Source of the DNA: Bradyrhizobium septentrionale
GTDB lineage: Bacteria; Pseudomonadota; Alphaproteobacteria; Rhizobiales; Xanthobacteraceae
DNA length: 64,000 nt
Assembly (NCBI RefSeq): GCF_011516645.4
Contig: NZ_CP088285.1
Span: 6,342,501-6,406,500, forward strand
Direction of reading: 5' to 3'
Shown here: one piece after another, positions 26,800 through 35,828 of the stretch
Layout of the letters: every line of letters begins with the position of its first letter
Numbering within the stretch: the stretch's first letter is position 1
Translations under genes and position numbers: made by a program
Notes under the pieces: model-generated
What the model was told of the DNA's origin: nothing
Databases searched by the model: none
Seen by the model: the letters and a program-made list of their open reading frames with translations, nothing else

Positions 26800-28212
26800 T
26801 CAGTGCGAAATGCTCTCCAGCGTCCGGCCGCGGGTTTCTTCGCCGAGCAACAGCACCGCCAGCGCCGCCACCACGAACGCGCCGGCGCCCAGTGCGAACA
26901 CGCCGCTCTGTCCCGCCGCAGGCAGGATCACGCCGATCACATAAGGGCCGATCAGTGAGCCGATTCGGCCGACCGCGGAGGCAAAACCGGTTCCGGTGGC
27001 GCGGACATGGGTCGGGTACAGTTCAGGCGTATAGGCGTAGAGCGCCGACCACATGCCGAACAGGAAGAACTGCATGCAGAGGCCGGCAATGATGAGCTGG
27101 GTCTGGTCCGCCGCCGAGCCGTAGAAGTGGCAGGCGATCGCGCCGCAGAGCAGGTTCATCACCAGCGTCGCCTTTCGGCCCCAGGATTCGACGAGCCACG
27201 CCGAGACCAGGAAGCCGGGGATGCCCGCGAGCGAGATCAGGATCGTGTAGAACACCGATTTGGTAATCGGGAATCCCTTGGCCTGCAGCAACGCGCCGAG
27301 CCACGTGGTCAGACCGTAGAAGCCGAGCAGCGCGAAGAACCACAAGGTCCACAACATCGTGGTCCGCTTGGCGTAGATGCCTGAAAACAGCGTCCTCAGG
27401 CCCGTCACTTCGGACGCGGGAGCGGCGGCCTGGCGCACGACCGGCGGCAGTTCCTTGCTGCCGAGACGATCGCGGACCCTGCTTTCGATCTTGCGCACCG
27501 TCGCTTCGGCCCGCTCGGAATAGCCGTGGGACGCGAGCCAGCGCGGCGATTCCGGAACGTAGCGTCGCACCACCAGCACGAAGACGGCCGGGATCGCCTG
27601 CAGGATGAAGACCCAGCGCCAGTCGGCGGCCTGCAGCACGAAGTAGGTCAAGAGGCCCGACGCGATGAAGCCGAGCGGCCAAAACCCTTCGAGGAAGGCG
27701 ATGTAGCGGCCGCGGTTCTTGGCCGGCATGATCTCCGAGACCATCGACTGCGCGACCGGAAACTCCATGCCCATTCCGAAGCCGAGCAGCAGGCGGGATG
27801 CGCCGAGCGCGGTCGCCGTCGTGGAAAGACCGCAGCACAGGCTGCCCAATCCCCAGAAGATCATGCTGACCTGGAACACGCGGGCGCGGCCGAAACGGTC
27901 GGCAAGCAGGCCGGCGGACGCAGCGCCTACGAACATGCCGAGGAAGCTCATGCTGGACAGCAGCCCGGCTTCCGCCGTCGAGAGGCCGAAGGTCTGGCGG
28001 ATCGAGCCGAGCACGAAGGTCAGCGCGGCCAGGTCCATGCTGTCGAAGAACCATGCGGTTGCGATGATTCCGAAGATCCAGCGCTGATAGGAGGTCAGCG
28101 GCAGACGCTCGAGCCGTGCCGCGATGTCGGCGACCTGCTGCGCTTGCGCGGTGCGCGCGACGGCGGCCGGAGCTCGGCTTCCGGCCGATGCGGTGACGTC
28201 GGCAATGGTCAT
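26800..28212 (-). CDS. MFS transporter, aromatic-acid/sugar-porter type
   Basis: 470 residues, 12 predicted helices. Motifs are LADRFGRARVF in loop 2-3, PVAQSMVSEIMPAKNRGRYI, PESPRWLASHG (central loop) and ELYPTHVRATGTGFASAVGR. The D-S-M-D motif (WFFDSMDLAALT) in TM1 is typical of the aromatic acid:H+ symporter subgroup that includes 4-hydroxybenzoate transporters, but the substrate is not determined. GGGGAGGA lies 7 bases before the ATG at 28212; the frame is open 75 codons further upstream without support. An FCD-type regulator follows on the same strand. Confidence 0.85.
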   Translation of the reverse strand: MTIADVTASAGSRAPAAVARTAQAQQVADIAARLERLPLTSYQRWIFGIIATAWFFDSMDLAALTFVLGSIRQTFGLSTAEAGLLSSMSFLGMFVGAASAGLLADRFGRARVFQVSMIFWGLGSLCCGLSTTATALGASRLLLGFGMGMEFPVAQSMVSEIMPAKNRGRYIAFLEGFWPLGFIASGLLTYFVLQAADWRWVFILQAIPAVFVLVVRRYVPESPRWLASHGYSERAEATVRKIESRVRDRLGSKELPPVVRQAAAPASEVTGLRTLFSGIYAKRTTMLWTLWFFALLGFYGLTTWLGALLQAKGFPITKSVFYTILISLAGIPGFLVSAWLVESWGRKATLVMNLLCGAIACHFYGSAADQTQLIIAGLCMQFFLFGMWSALYAYTPELYPTHVRATGTGFASAVGRIGSLIGPYVIGVILPAAGQSGVFALGAGAFVVAALAVLLLGEETRGRTLESISH

Positions 28213-28265
28213 TGCTGTCCTCCCCAGCTGGACGTTGCGGGGCTCTTGTCGGCCCTTCCATAAAA

Positions 28266-28293
28266 TGTCACACGGATAGCAGTGATATGTCAA
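28266..28293 (-). promoter_or_regulatory. Probable promoter/operator of the MFS gene
   Basis: On the minus strand TTGACA (28288-28293) starts an AT-rich stretch TTGACATATCAC ... GTGTGACAT. The arms TATCAC and GTGTGA are imperfectly symmetric. It could bind the GntR protein encoded at 25928-26692. Low certainty. Confidence 0.3.
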
Positions 28294-28578
28294 TTGATGA
28301 TCAGTGCGGAATTGGCGGTGCGAACCCGGCTGCGGCGCCAGATGCGGCCGCGGACAAATCGGCGCACGGTGCGGGCCTGCTCGGCTCTGGTCGACAATCG
28401 GTGCCGCTTGGGAGGTCCTCCGGAGCGGCATCGCCACCCGGTTAACGGCATCCGAGAAATCGGGGGCTACCAGATAATCCGGCTTTAACGGGGAGCCGAT
28501 TAAACGTCTCGTGGTTGCACGCGCGCGATACCCCGGCAGGTATCCGATGGCGGGTCCGGAGGAGGCGTTTTCCCTACC

Positions 28579-28986
28579 ATGTCAATTCAGCTTGATTCGG
28601 ATTTTGAAAGCGACGATCGCGCGAGGGCGCAGATCGACGCGGCGGTGAGCCATCTGCTCAGGGACGCGACCGGCGTGGCGCGCGACCATGCCGTCGAGGC
28701 CATCGTCGAACTGGTTCGCGATATCGCAAGCCGGCCGCCCGGTCTCGACATGGCATCGCGGCAGCCGCCCCTGAGCGGCGTCGCCTACAAGGATTATGTG
28801 ATCGATGCCTACCGGCGCGATGTCGATCGCTGGCGCGCCACCATCCGCCGGTCGAACGGCAAGAAGATCCGGATCGCCTTTCCGCCCTCGGTGCGCGACG
28901 ACGCAACGACGACGGCGGATGCGATCACCGCGGAGAAGGCCATCGAGTTCGCCCGCCGGGCGATCGACATGGGCGAAGTGATCTGA
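28579..28986 (+). CDS. Hypothetical protein
   Basis: 135 residues, soluble and mostly helical (DDRARAQIDAAVSHLLRDAT, ARDHAVEAIVELVRDIASRP, SGVAYKDYVIDAYRRDVDRW). No signal peptide or membrane span. GGAGG lies about 14 bases before the ATG, rather far. I do not recognise a family. It precedes the NYN-domain gene by 156 bp on the same strand. Confidence 0.6.
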   Translation: MSIQLDSDFESDDRARAQIDAAVSHLLRDATGVARDHAVEAIVELVRDIASRPPGLDMASRQPPLSGVAYKDYVIDAYRRDVDRWRATIRRSNGKKIRIAFPPSVRDDATTTADAITAEKAIEFARRAIDMGEVI

Positions 28987-29142
28987 TCCGCACCGCCTGA
29001 AGGCTGCCGTCGCCGCGAAAATCCACTCGACGGCCACGAAGCCTATGCTTGGGACGCGCGATGTGCTCCGATGCGGCGGCCGCGCCGGTTCCGCTGCCGT
29101 TTGCGGAGACGTCGATCCATCGCTTCCCAGCCGAGAAAAGCC

Positions 29143-29925
29143 ATGCCTTCCGAACTGCGTTCGCCCCGACTCGCCGTCCTGATCGACGCCGACAATGCAT
29201 CTGCAAGGATCGCCGACGCGCTGTTCGAGGAGATCGCCAAGATCGGCGAGGCCAGCGTTCGCCGCATCTACGGCGACTTCTCCAATCCGAGGTCCAAGGG
29301 TTGGGCCGACGTGTTGTCCAAGCACGCCATCATCCCCCAGCAGCAGTTCGCCTATACGACCGGAAAGAATGCGTCCGACATCACCCTGGTGATCGACGCC
29401 ATGGACCTGCTGCACAGCGGCCGGTTCGATGGATTTTGCCTGGTGTCCTCAGACAGCGATTTCACCCGTCTGGCCGCCCGCATCCGCGAGCATGGCATCG
29501 ACGTGTTCGGATTCGGCGAGCAGAAGACGCCGGAGAGTTTTCGGCAGGCCTGCCGCAGGTTCGTCTATACCGAGAATTTGCGCGGCGGGGTGACGAGCAA
29601 TCAGGATGCGGCCGTGCGTGCCCAGCCGTTGCAGCCGCCTGACGCCGCGACGCCCATCCTCAAGAAGGTCATCGGCCAGATGGCGAGCGAGGACGGCTGG
29701 GTGACGCTTGGCGAGGTCGGACGGCAGCTCGCCAATCTGGCATCCGATTTCGATCAGAGGACCTACGGCTTCCGCACCCTGGGCGAGCTGGTGCGCAGGA
29801 CAAACGCTTTCGAGATCGAGTCCAAGGGTGGGACGATGCGAATCCGCGTCAAGCCGGCGGCTGCACCGCCGCCAAGATCGCCAAGACCGCCAAGACGGCG
29901 AGCGCCGCGAAAACCTGCGGAGTGA
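29143..29925 (+). CDS. NYN-domain (PIN-like) nuclease family protein with OST-HTH/LOTUS domain
   Basis: 260 residues. The NYN domain covers residues 8-145, with the acidic metal-binding residues in LIDADNAS, NASDITLVIDAMDLL and CLVSSDSDFTRLA. A winged-helix OST-HTH (LOTUS) domain covers about 172-240 (PILKKVIGQMASEDGWVTLG, RQLANLASDFDQRTYGFRTL). The tail is rich in Pro and Arg. Such proteins are predicted RNases that use the LOTUS domain to bind RNA; the target here is unknown. The ATG at 29143 is chosen over upstream in-frame codons because the NYN fold begins right after it. Confidence 0.85.
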   Translation: MPSELRSPRLAVLIDADNASARIADALFEEIAKIGEASVRRIYGDFSNPRSKGWADVLSKHAIIPQQQFAYTTGKNASDITLVIDAMDLLHSGRFDGFCLVSSDSDFTRLAARIREHGIDVFGFGEQKTPESFRQACRRFVYTENLRGGVTSNQDAAVRAQPLQPPDAATPILKKVIGQMASEDGWVTLGEVGRQLANLASDFDQRTYGFRTLGELVRRTNAFEIESKGGTMRIRVKPAAAPPPRSPRPPRRRAPRKPAE

Positions 29926-29972
29926 GCGGCGCGCGCCCGCTGTGGTCCGCTTCAATCTGAACCGATCATGAA

Positions 29973-30008
29973 TGCCGCTTCGGACATCTCCGAAGCGGCA
30001 CTTTCATG
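29973..30008 (+). terminator. Terminator of the NYN-domain gene
   Basis: Perfect 12-bp stem TGCCGCTTCGGA-CATC-TCCGAAGCGGCA (29973-30000), followed by CTTTCATG. 47 bp after the stop codon. Confidence 0.75.
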
Positions 30009-30130
30009 TGCGCTGGAACTGAAGGGAATTGCACGCGGAACCGGAGTCTGCGCGCAAGTTGCGCTGTTGGAACTGGAACGTTCTCACTGCTCGCGATGTT
30101 GAGGGGCAGCTCACATCTCGGAGGAGAAGA

Positions 30131-30523
30131 ATGATGAACAAGCGTTTTGCCGTTTCCCTTGTCGCTGCTGCGTCGCTGCTTGCGTCCGGTTCGGCCTTCG
30201 CGCAGTCCACGACTGCAGCGGGCGCCGCGAATGGTGCGCGGACCGGTGGTGAAATCGCAGGTCCCGTCGGCGAGATAGTCGGCGGCACGGTTGGAGCTGC
30301 GGTCGGTGCCGGCCTCGAGATTCCGAATGCGGTGATCGGATCGATCCCGCGCGGCGAGCCGTCGGTGGTGGTGCGCGAACGCGTCGTGGTCGGCGAGCCG
30401 CTGCCGGATACAGTCGTGCTGCACCCCGTGCCGCGCTACGCCGAATATCACTATGCGATCGTCAACGATCACCGCGTGATCGTGGATTCCCGGACCCGCA
30501 GGGTGGTGAGGGTCATCGACTGA
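30131..30523 (+). CDS. Secreted DUF1236-type protein
   Basis: 130 residues: signal peptide (RFAVSLVAAASLLASGSAFA), a glycine/alanine-rich segment (GEIAGPVGEIVGGTVGAAVG) and a C-terminal DUF1236-like region (YAEYHYAIVNDHRVIVDSRT, RRVVRVID). Exported proteins of this family are abundant in Bradyrhizobium, with unknown function. GGAGG lies 6 bases before the ATG at 30131; a second ATG follows immediately. Confidence 0.8.
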   Translation: MMNKRFAVSLVAAASLLASGSAFAQSTTAAGAANGARTGGEIAGPVGEIVGGTVGAAVGAGLEIPNAVIGSIPRGEPSVVVRERVVVGEPLPDTVVLHPVPRYAEYHYAIVNDHRVIVDSRTRRVVRVID

Positions 30524-30550
30524 TCGCGCCGGGATTTCTGACTGTCGACA

Positions 30551-30585
30551 TCCTCGCGGGCACATCGCCCGCGGGGATTCGTTTG
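30551..30585 (+). terminator. Possible terminator of the DUF1236 gene
   Basis: Stem CGCGGGC-ACATC-GCCCGCG (30555-30573), followed by GGGATTCGTTT. The poor T tract makes this tentative. Confidence 0.4.
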
Positions 30586-30717
30586 ATCCCATGAATACCC
30601 GCATGGCACAGGCCCGCTTTTTACATGCACCGAGCGGTTGGCCTGACGGCCTGATCCCCTAGACTGTCTCCAACGAGCGGGCGCGGCCAGCGTCCGCCAA
30701 GAGCAGGGGATGGAACC

Positions 30718-31779
30718 ATGGGTCGGAAGATCGCGATCGTCGGCGCGGGTGCGGTCGGCGGCTACGCCGGTGCGCATATGGTGCAGGCGGGTGAGGACGT
30801 CACCTTCATCGATCCCTGGCCCGAACATGTCGAGCACATGCGAAAGCACGGACTGCGGGTTACGCACGCGATGGACGTCGCGGAGTTCACGGTGCCGGTG
30901 CGCGCGCTGCACGTCACCGACGCGCAGCAACTGGCGAAGCAAAAGCCGGTCGACATCGCCTTCGTCTGCATGAAGTCGTACGACACGGCCTGGGCGACGA
31001 TGCTGATCCGGCAATATCTGGCGGCGGATGGTTACGTGGTGTCGCTGCAGAACTGCATGAACGAGGAGACCATCGCCGGCATTGTCGGCTGGGGCAAGAC
31101 GCTCGGCTGCATCGCCAGCAGCATCACCGTCAATCTGCCCGAGCCCGGCCATATTCACCGCGGCGCCGGCAAGGGCGGGGCTGCGCACACCGTGTTTCGC
31201 GCCGGTGAGGTGCATGGCCGCATCACCGCGCGGGCCGAAGAGGTTTGCCGTCTCGTCGGCTATTCCGACAGCGCCAAAGCGACCTCCAATCTCTGGGGCG
31301 AGCGCTGGTCCAAGCTCGTCGCCAATGTGATGGGCAACGGGCTGTCGGCCTGCACCGGCCTGCCGGGCGGCGAGGTGCTGCAGAGCGAACCGCTGCGCCG
31401 CTTTTCAACCCGGCTCGGCAGCGAGGCGATCCGGGTCGGCCAGGCCCAGGGCTATCAGCTGGAAGAAATCCTGCATCTGTCGCCAGAGATCATCGCGCGG
31501 GCCGGCGAGGGCGACGAGGCCGCGACGCGCGCCTGCGACGAGCAGCGCTTCAAGGATGCCAAGCGCACATCATCGGCGCAGCGCCCCTCGATGGGCCAGG
31601 ACATGCAGAAGGGCCGCCGCACCGAGATCGAATTCCTGAACGGCCTCGTGGTGCGCGAAGGCGAGAAGCTCGGCATCGCCTGCAACGCCAACGCCGCGCT
31701 GACCGACATCGTCAAGCGCGTCGAACGCGGCGAGCTCGCGCCGGACCCGCGGCACATCACGGAGCTGCGGATGAATTGA
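30718..31779 (+). CDS. 2-dehydropantoate 2-reductase (ketopantoate reductase) family protein
   Basis: 353 residues, longer than typical PanE (about 300). The NADP Rossmann motif KIAIVGAGAVGGYAGAHM is at residues 4-21. The conserved lysine of the family is in CMKSYDT, and NLWGERWSKLVANVMGNGLS is the C-terminal domain signature. Many relatives reduce 2-oxoacids other than ketopantoate, and no pan genes are nearby, so the substrate is uncertain. AGGGGATGG precedes the ATG. Confidence 0.82.
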   Translation: MGRKIAIVGAGAVGGYAGAHMVQAGEDVTFIDPWPEHVEHMRKHGLRVTHAMDVAEFTVPVRALHVTDAQQLAKQKPVDIAFVCMKSYDTAWATMLIRQYLAADGYVVSLQNCMNEETIAGIVGWGKTLGCIASSITVNLPEPGHIHRGAGKGGAAHTVFRAGEVHGRITARAEEVCRLVGYSDSAKATSNLWGERWSKLVANVMGNGLSACTGLPGGEVLQSEPLRRFSTRLGSEAIRVGQAQGYQLEEILHLSPEIIARAGEGDEAATRACDEQRFKDAKRTSSAQRPSMGQDMQKGRRTEIEFLNGLVVREGEKLGIACNANAALTDIVKRVERGELAPDPRHITELRMN

Positions 31780-32020
31780 TTCGGAGGCTTCTCGCCTGCA
31801 AAGGAGGAATCACTTTTGGACTGGCGGGTTGCCGAAAGGTGCGGATGGCACGTCCGATCCCGACTCTGCCGCTCAGGATAACGATGGATTCCCCGCCTCC
31901 TCGTGCAGTTCCGCAGGGGCAGCTTAGCCCTCTTGTCATCATGCGTGACAAGCAAAATCAACAAGATATAAGGAATATTTACCGTAAGCAGTCAGGGTCG
32001 CTTCCCGCGAGGAGCAACAC

Positions 32021-32860
32021 ATGGGTGAAACGTCGATCGAGTGGACAGAGTCGACTTGGAATCCGATCGTCGGATGCTCCATCGCTACGCCCGGCTGCAC
32101 CAATTGCTACGCCATGCGGATGGCTGCTCGGATCGAAGCAATGGGCACGGCACCGCACTATGACGGCACAACCAAGCGCGTGAAGGGAAGGGCGGTTTGG
32201 ACCGGGAAACTATCCTTAGCATCTGACGATTTGATTTCGGCTCCGCTGCGCCGCCGGCGACCGACCACATACTTTGTCAATTCGATGGGTGATCTTTTTC
32301 ATGAAGACTGCCCGGATGCGTGGATCGATCGGGTGTTTGGTGTCATGGGTGAGGCCAACCACCACATCTTTCAAGTGCTGACCAAGCGCGCGCAGCGACT
32401 GCATGACTACCTCACCGCGCGTCGGCCAAAGCCACTTCCCAACGTTTGGCTCGGTGTGTCGACGGAGCGCCAGAAGGAAGCAGACGAGCGCATTCCCTTG
32501 CTGCTCACGGCGCCCGCCTCGGTGCGATTTATCTCAGCTGAACCGCTGCTTGGTCCTCTAGATATCCGCGGTTACGTACGTGGTCGCGAGGACCATCGCA
32601 TCAACACGGGCCGCGCCGCCGACAGGCGCGCTGGTGCATGCGTCGGCTGGCGGCCGCCGCTCGATTGGGTAATTGTCGGAGGCGAAAGCGGACCCGGAGC
32701 TCGGCCGATAGATCCAGCCTGGGTGGAATCACTTCGAGTCCAATGTGACGGTTCGGATGCCGCGTTTTTCTTCAAGCAATGGGGTGGAAAGAATAAGAAG
32801 GCGGCCGGCCGGCTACTTCATGGTCGGACCTATGATGATATGCCGCTTGGGATCCAGTAG
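32021..32860 (+). CDS. DUF5131 (phage Gp37/Gp68-like) protein with three-cysteine motif
   Basis: 279 residues. The start ETSIEWTESTWNPIVGC is the family signature, followed by the three cysteines C19, C26 and C29 (CX6CX2C), which suggest an iron-sulfur site related to radical-SAM proteins. Later motifs are VNSMGDLFHED, VLTKRAQRL, VWLGVSTERQ, RFISAEPLLG and VIVGGESGPGARP. GAGGAG precedes the ATG. Its end overlaps the end of the TcmP gene on the other strand by 48 bp. TcmP (three-Cys-motif partner) proteins are known to occur beside such genes, but no reaction is established. Base composition is visibly less GC-rich than in flanking genes, suggesting transfer. Confidence 0.85.
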   Translation: MGETSIEWTESTWNPIVGCSIATPGCTNCYAMRMAARIEAMGTAPHYDGTTKRVKGRAVWTGKLSLASDDLISAPLRRRRPTTYFVNSMGDLFHEDCPDAWIDRVFGVMGEANHHIFQVLTKRAQRLHDYLTARRPKPLPNVWLGVSTERQKEADERIPLLLTAPASVRFISAEPLLGPLDIRGYVRGREDHRINTGRAADRRAGACVGWRPPLDWVIVGGESGPGARPIDPAWVESLRVQCDGSDAAFFFKQWGGKNKKAAGRLLHGRTYDDMPLGIQ

Positions 32861-33715
32861 ATGGCTTCCGATACGCGTTGCCAAGCCGATTGCGCCAGTC
32901 GCCCGGTTCGATATGCAAAGAAACAGCGAAAACATCTGAGGATGTTTGTCAACCGGTAGGGCTAGCGGCTTTAGCACATGTGCGAAAACCTCTGAGAGCC
33001 GTTTTTGGACATATTGCTCGAGCCCGCTCGGGTCTAACTCGCGACGCCGCTCAGGAATACCGCCGAACATGTCAGCTTCACCGGTGATGGGATAAAGTTC
33101 TTCTTCCCATGTCGACGAGCCAAACATCCGAGTGAGGGCGGCTCGTTTGGCATCGTCAATATCCACTAAACGGCGCGTTGCTTGTCTGTAGAGGCCAGCC
33201 AGTGGAAACAGAAACCAGACGTCGATGGCTTGTGTTGATGCTAACGCTTCAAGGGTCGACCACTCGACTTCCATTCCATAAGGATCGAGAAAGACTACCG
33301 CTCGCTTGTCGTGCCATCGATTGGCAGCAACCAACCTCTTCAATGCATCGTTAGCGTCATCCTCAGCGACCACGATGGATCGCTGTAAGTGCTTTGCGGC
33401 TAGATCGCGAAGAGCGGAGGCGTAATTTGGATTGCGTTCAACGAACATCAGAAAGTCGAAGCGTGGGCTGACGCCGAGCGCTATCTGCGCAGACCCGCGC
33501 CGATGTTCAACAACTTCCTCGACCGGTTCCTCAACCAGATCTGCGCCGCGGCGGTCCGTTCGCACGGTCCGACTTCCTGTGCCGGCGAAAGCGTCGATAT
33601 ACCAAAGGTGCTTGAAATTGGGGCGAAGCGCAGTCGTATACGCCTTCAAGTATCCTTCAACGATCGATAGCTTGATCTCGGTGTGCTGGCCGCCAAATTC
33701 GTGATCGACGGTCAT
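32813..33715 (-). CDS. tcmP: Three-Cys-motif partner protein TcmP
   Basis: 300 residues. The N-terminus HTEIKLSIVEGYLKAYTTAL is typical of the TIGR04474-type family. An AdoMet-methyltransferase-like core follows, with YIDAFAGTGS (motif I, about residues 39-48) and VFLDPYGMEVEW (motif IV-like, about 140-151). It pairs tail to tail with the DUF5131 gene (48-bp overlap) and lies 6 bp after a membrane-protein gene on its own strand, probably in one operon. The function of the pair is unknown; a modification involving SAM is plausible from both folds. Confidence 0.85.
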   Translation of the reverse strand: MTVDHEFGGQHTEIKLSIVEGYLKAYTTALRPNFKHLWYIDAFAGTGSRTVRTDRRGADLVEEPVEEVVEHRRGSAQIALGVSPRFDFLMFVERNPNYASALRDLAAKHLQRSIVVAEDDANDALKRLVAANRWHDKRAVVFLDPYGMEVEWSTLEALASTQAIDVWFLFPLAGLYRQATRRLVDIDDAKRAALTRMFGSSTWEEELYPITGEADMFGGIPERRRELDPSGLEQYVQKRLSEVFAHVLKPLALPVDKHPQMFSLFLCISNRATGAIGLATRIGSHLLDPKRHIIIGPTMK

Positions 33716-33721
33716 TATTAC

Positions 33722-34183
33722 TCAATCCTTCGTAAAGCCAGCACAAAGCCAGCCAACAAGCCAAAAGAAGGCAAAGGCTAAGGTCGCGCCGCCGACGCTG
33801 AGCAGCGCGCCGAAATAGATCGGCTCGATCATCATTTCCATCGGAGCCGGCATCTGGGTTCCGTAAGTACGCGCGTCGTTGATGCTCATTGAGAAGCGAC
33901 TCCCCATACAACCTGAGGAGATCAAATCGACGCTCGATGCGTCGTAAGTTAGTGTCTTCAATGGCTCATTCCGCTGAATCTTTCCCACGACGCAGGATGC
34001 TTGCCCGTAGCGATTTTCGGCGTTCCTCTGAGCATCAATGGCAATGAAAAACGAGGTGCCTAGACCGGTTAGAAGGATGAGGCCACCAACAGCAAGGCCG
34101 ATACGCTTGAACCCTCGGATAAAGCGGGCACCTCCCGTCAAAGGAGCAGATTGGCGCCCGTATGGCTGCAATCCATTAGTCAT
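33722..34183 (-). CDS. Membrane protein upstream of tcmP, function unknown
   Basis: 153 residues with two membrane helices, about residues 29-50 (IGLAVGGLILLTGLGTSFFI) and 123-150 (IYFGALLSVGGATLAFAFFW). A periplasmic or luminal loop between them carries two cysteines (ASCVVGK, SSGCMGS). The stop codon is 6 bp before the tcmP start, so the two genes are very likely co-transcribed. I recognise no family. GC content is low, as in the rest of the island. Confidence 0.6.
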   Translation of the reverse strand: MTNGLQPYGRQSAPLTGGARFIRGFKRIGLAVGGLILLTGLGTSFFIAIDAQRNAENRYGQASCVVGKIQRNEPLKTLTYDASSVDLISSGCMGSRFSMSINDARTYGTQMPAPMEMMIEPIYFGALLSVGGATLAFAFFWLVGWLCAGFTKD

Positions 34184-34380
34184 CTGAAACTCACTTGAGG
34201 TCTTCTGAAACCTCGATCTTAGCTGCAGTGAAGCCGCACAAGATCGCCCGCGGCGAATGCAGCGTTGAACAATTTGATCATTGAAAAGCCCCAGCTTTGC
34301 GGCGAGCTAACCGCAACTAGAGCGCGAGAGCAAGTATACTTTAGCGAGTGCGTGGCGACTTGATTGCTTGCTTTGCCGCC

Positions 34381-34983
34381 CTACAGCAGCTGCCTCACCC
34401 CCATGCCGTTCATGAAGCGCTCGCGGATCTGCACGGGGTCGCGGCGAGTGGTGCCGGTGCCTGGCTTGTCGTCGATGCGGACGCCGATCAGCGACGGGCC
34501 TGAGGCCTGTTTCGACTGCTCGATCAGGCGCTCGAAATCGTCCTCGTCGGCGGCCCAGGAGCTGTTGGCAAGGCCGCTGGCGAGCGCGAGCGCGACGATG
34601 TCGGCATGGCCGGCGGCAGGGGTCGGCTGCGCGCCCGTGATCTGGTAGATGCCGTTGTCCATCACGACCATCGTCAAGTTCTTCGGCGCCAGCGTTGCGA
34701 TCGTGGAGAGGCAGCCGAGCTGCATCAACAGCGATCCGTCGCCTTCCAGCGCAAACACCCGCCGCTTCGGCTGCGCCAGCGCGACGCCGAGCGCGATCGG
34801 GAACGCAAGTCCCATGCTGCCCAGCATGTAAAAGTTCTGCGGGCGGTGGCCGGCGGCCCACAGGTCGAAATTGGTGTTGCCGATGCCGCCGATCACGGCC
34901 TCGTCCTTCAGTTTGGCGACGAGGCGCTGGGTGAGGTCGAAGCGGTTCATCACCTTGGTGTTGCGCGCGTGGGTGTTGGTCAT
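34381..34983 (-). CDS. Thiamine-diphosphate decarboxylase, C-terminal (PP) subunit; sulfopyruvate/phosphonopyruvate decarboxylase-like
   Basis: 200 residues comprising a ThDP-binding PP domain. The motif GDGSLLMQLGCLSTIATLAP ... MDNGIYQITG is the GDG-N cofactor site (about residues 81-118), and NFYMLGSMGLAFPIALGVAL is typical of the ComE/phosphonopyruvate decarboxylase group. The partner PYR subunit is encoded 8 bp upstream on the same strand. Together they resemble two-subunit sulfopyruvate decarboxylase. The neighbours include no obvious sulfonate genes, so the real 2-oxoacid substrate is open. Confidence 0.82.
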   Translation of the reverse strand: MTNTHARNTKVMNRFDLTQRLVAKLKDEAVIGGIGNTNFDLWAAGHRPQNFYMLGSMGLAFPIALGVALAQPKRRVFALEGDGSLLMQLGCLSTIATLAPKNLTMVVMDNGIYQITGAQPTPAAGHADIVALALASGLANSSWAADEDDFERLIEQSKQASGPSLIGVRIDDKPGTGTTRRDPVQIRERFMNGMGVRQLL

Positions 34984-34991
34984 GGCTGATC

Positions 34992-35540
34992 TCACTTGTC
35001 GAAGGTTTTGCCGCCGGTCAACAGCGGCGAGAGGATCAGCGCCACCGGCGCCTGGGTGGCGACGGCCTGCTTGATCGAGCGGTCGGCGATGAATTCGAGC
35101 TCGTCGAGCCGGGTGATGGTGTGATGTTCCATCGCAAGCGAATCCAAGACCGGGCGCATGGTGCGGCAGACCAGCGCCTGGCCGTAATTGAACTCGCCGA
35201 GCGTGCCGCGCTCGGAGACGAACATGATCAGCGGGATCTGGTAGGGCACCGCGAGCGAGGCCAGCACGTTGGCGAGCGTCGCAAAGCCCGAGGTCTGCAT
35301 CAGCACCGCGCCGCGCATGCCCGCCATCCAGGCGCCGGAGACGATGCCGACGGCCTCTTCCTCGCGCGCGGTCGGAAACGTCGTGAAATAGGGATCGGCG
35401 TGCAGGTTCTTGATCAGCGTGGTCAGCACCCGGTCGGGCACATAGGGCACCAGCTTGATCTCGTTCCGCTTCAGCGTCTGCAGCACGATGCCGTGCCAGG
35501 TAGCCTTGTCCTGAGGCGAGGCTTGTTCCGCGGCCGCCAT
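34992..35540 (-). CDS. Thiamine-diphosphate decarboxylase, N-terminal (PYR) subunit; sulfopyruvate decarboxylase-like
   Basis: 182 residues, a PYR domain. The catalytic glutamate is in TFPTAREEEAVGIVSGAWMA; MQTSGFATLANVLASLAVPY follows, as in ComD and phosphonopyruvate decarboxylase. GGGAGAACAGG precedes the ATG. The PP subunit starts 8 bp after its stop, so both are made from one message. Function as for the partner subunit. Confidence 0.82.
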   Translation of the reverse strand: MAAAEQASPQDKATWHGIVLQTLKRNEIKLVPYVPDRVLTTLIKNLHADPYFTTFPTAREEEAVGIVSGAWMAGMRGAVLMQTSGFATLANVLASLAVPYQIPLIMFVSERGTLGEFNYGQALVCRTMRPVLDSLAMEHHTITRLDELEFIADRSIKQAVATQAPVALILSPLLTGGKTFDK

Positions 35541-35566
35541 CCTGTTCTCCCTGCTCGCGCGACACC

Positions 35567-35670
35567 GGAGCCGTTTCCGTTCCGATTGGATCGGAACGGG
35601 GCTCCAGCTCTTTTGCTTGACGCGTTTTCTTCACGCGAACCGGAATCCACTTCGCTCGAAAACGCTCTAG
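35567..35670. repeat. Dispersed intergenic repeat, family R1 (copy 3)
   Basis: Full R1 element: TTCCGTTCCGATTGGATCGGAACGG, then GCGTTTTCTTCACGCGAACC and CCACTTCGCTCGAAAACGC. It lies between the divergent PYR-subunit and TctC-type genes. Confidence 0.88.
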
Positions 35671-35828
35671 CTGTCGCTTGTGACACGCAACTTGACGCGG
35701 TGCATGCGATTGTCAACATGCCGCGGCCGCAACGCGATCTGCGGAATTCGGTCATCCCAGCGCCGAACCAACGTGCGATAGAGGCTTAACGATAAAGGGA
35801 CGGAACGATAAAGGGACGGGAGGCGTCG

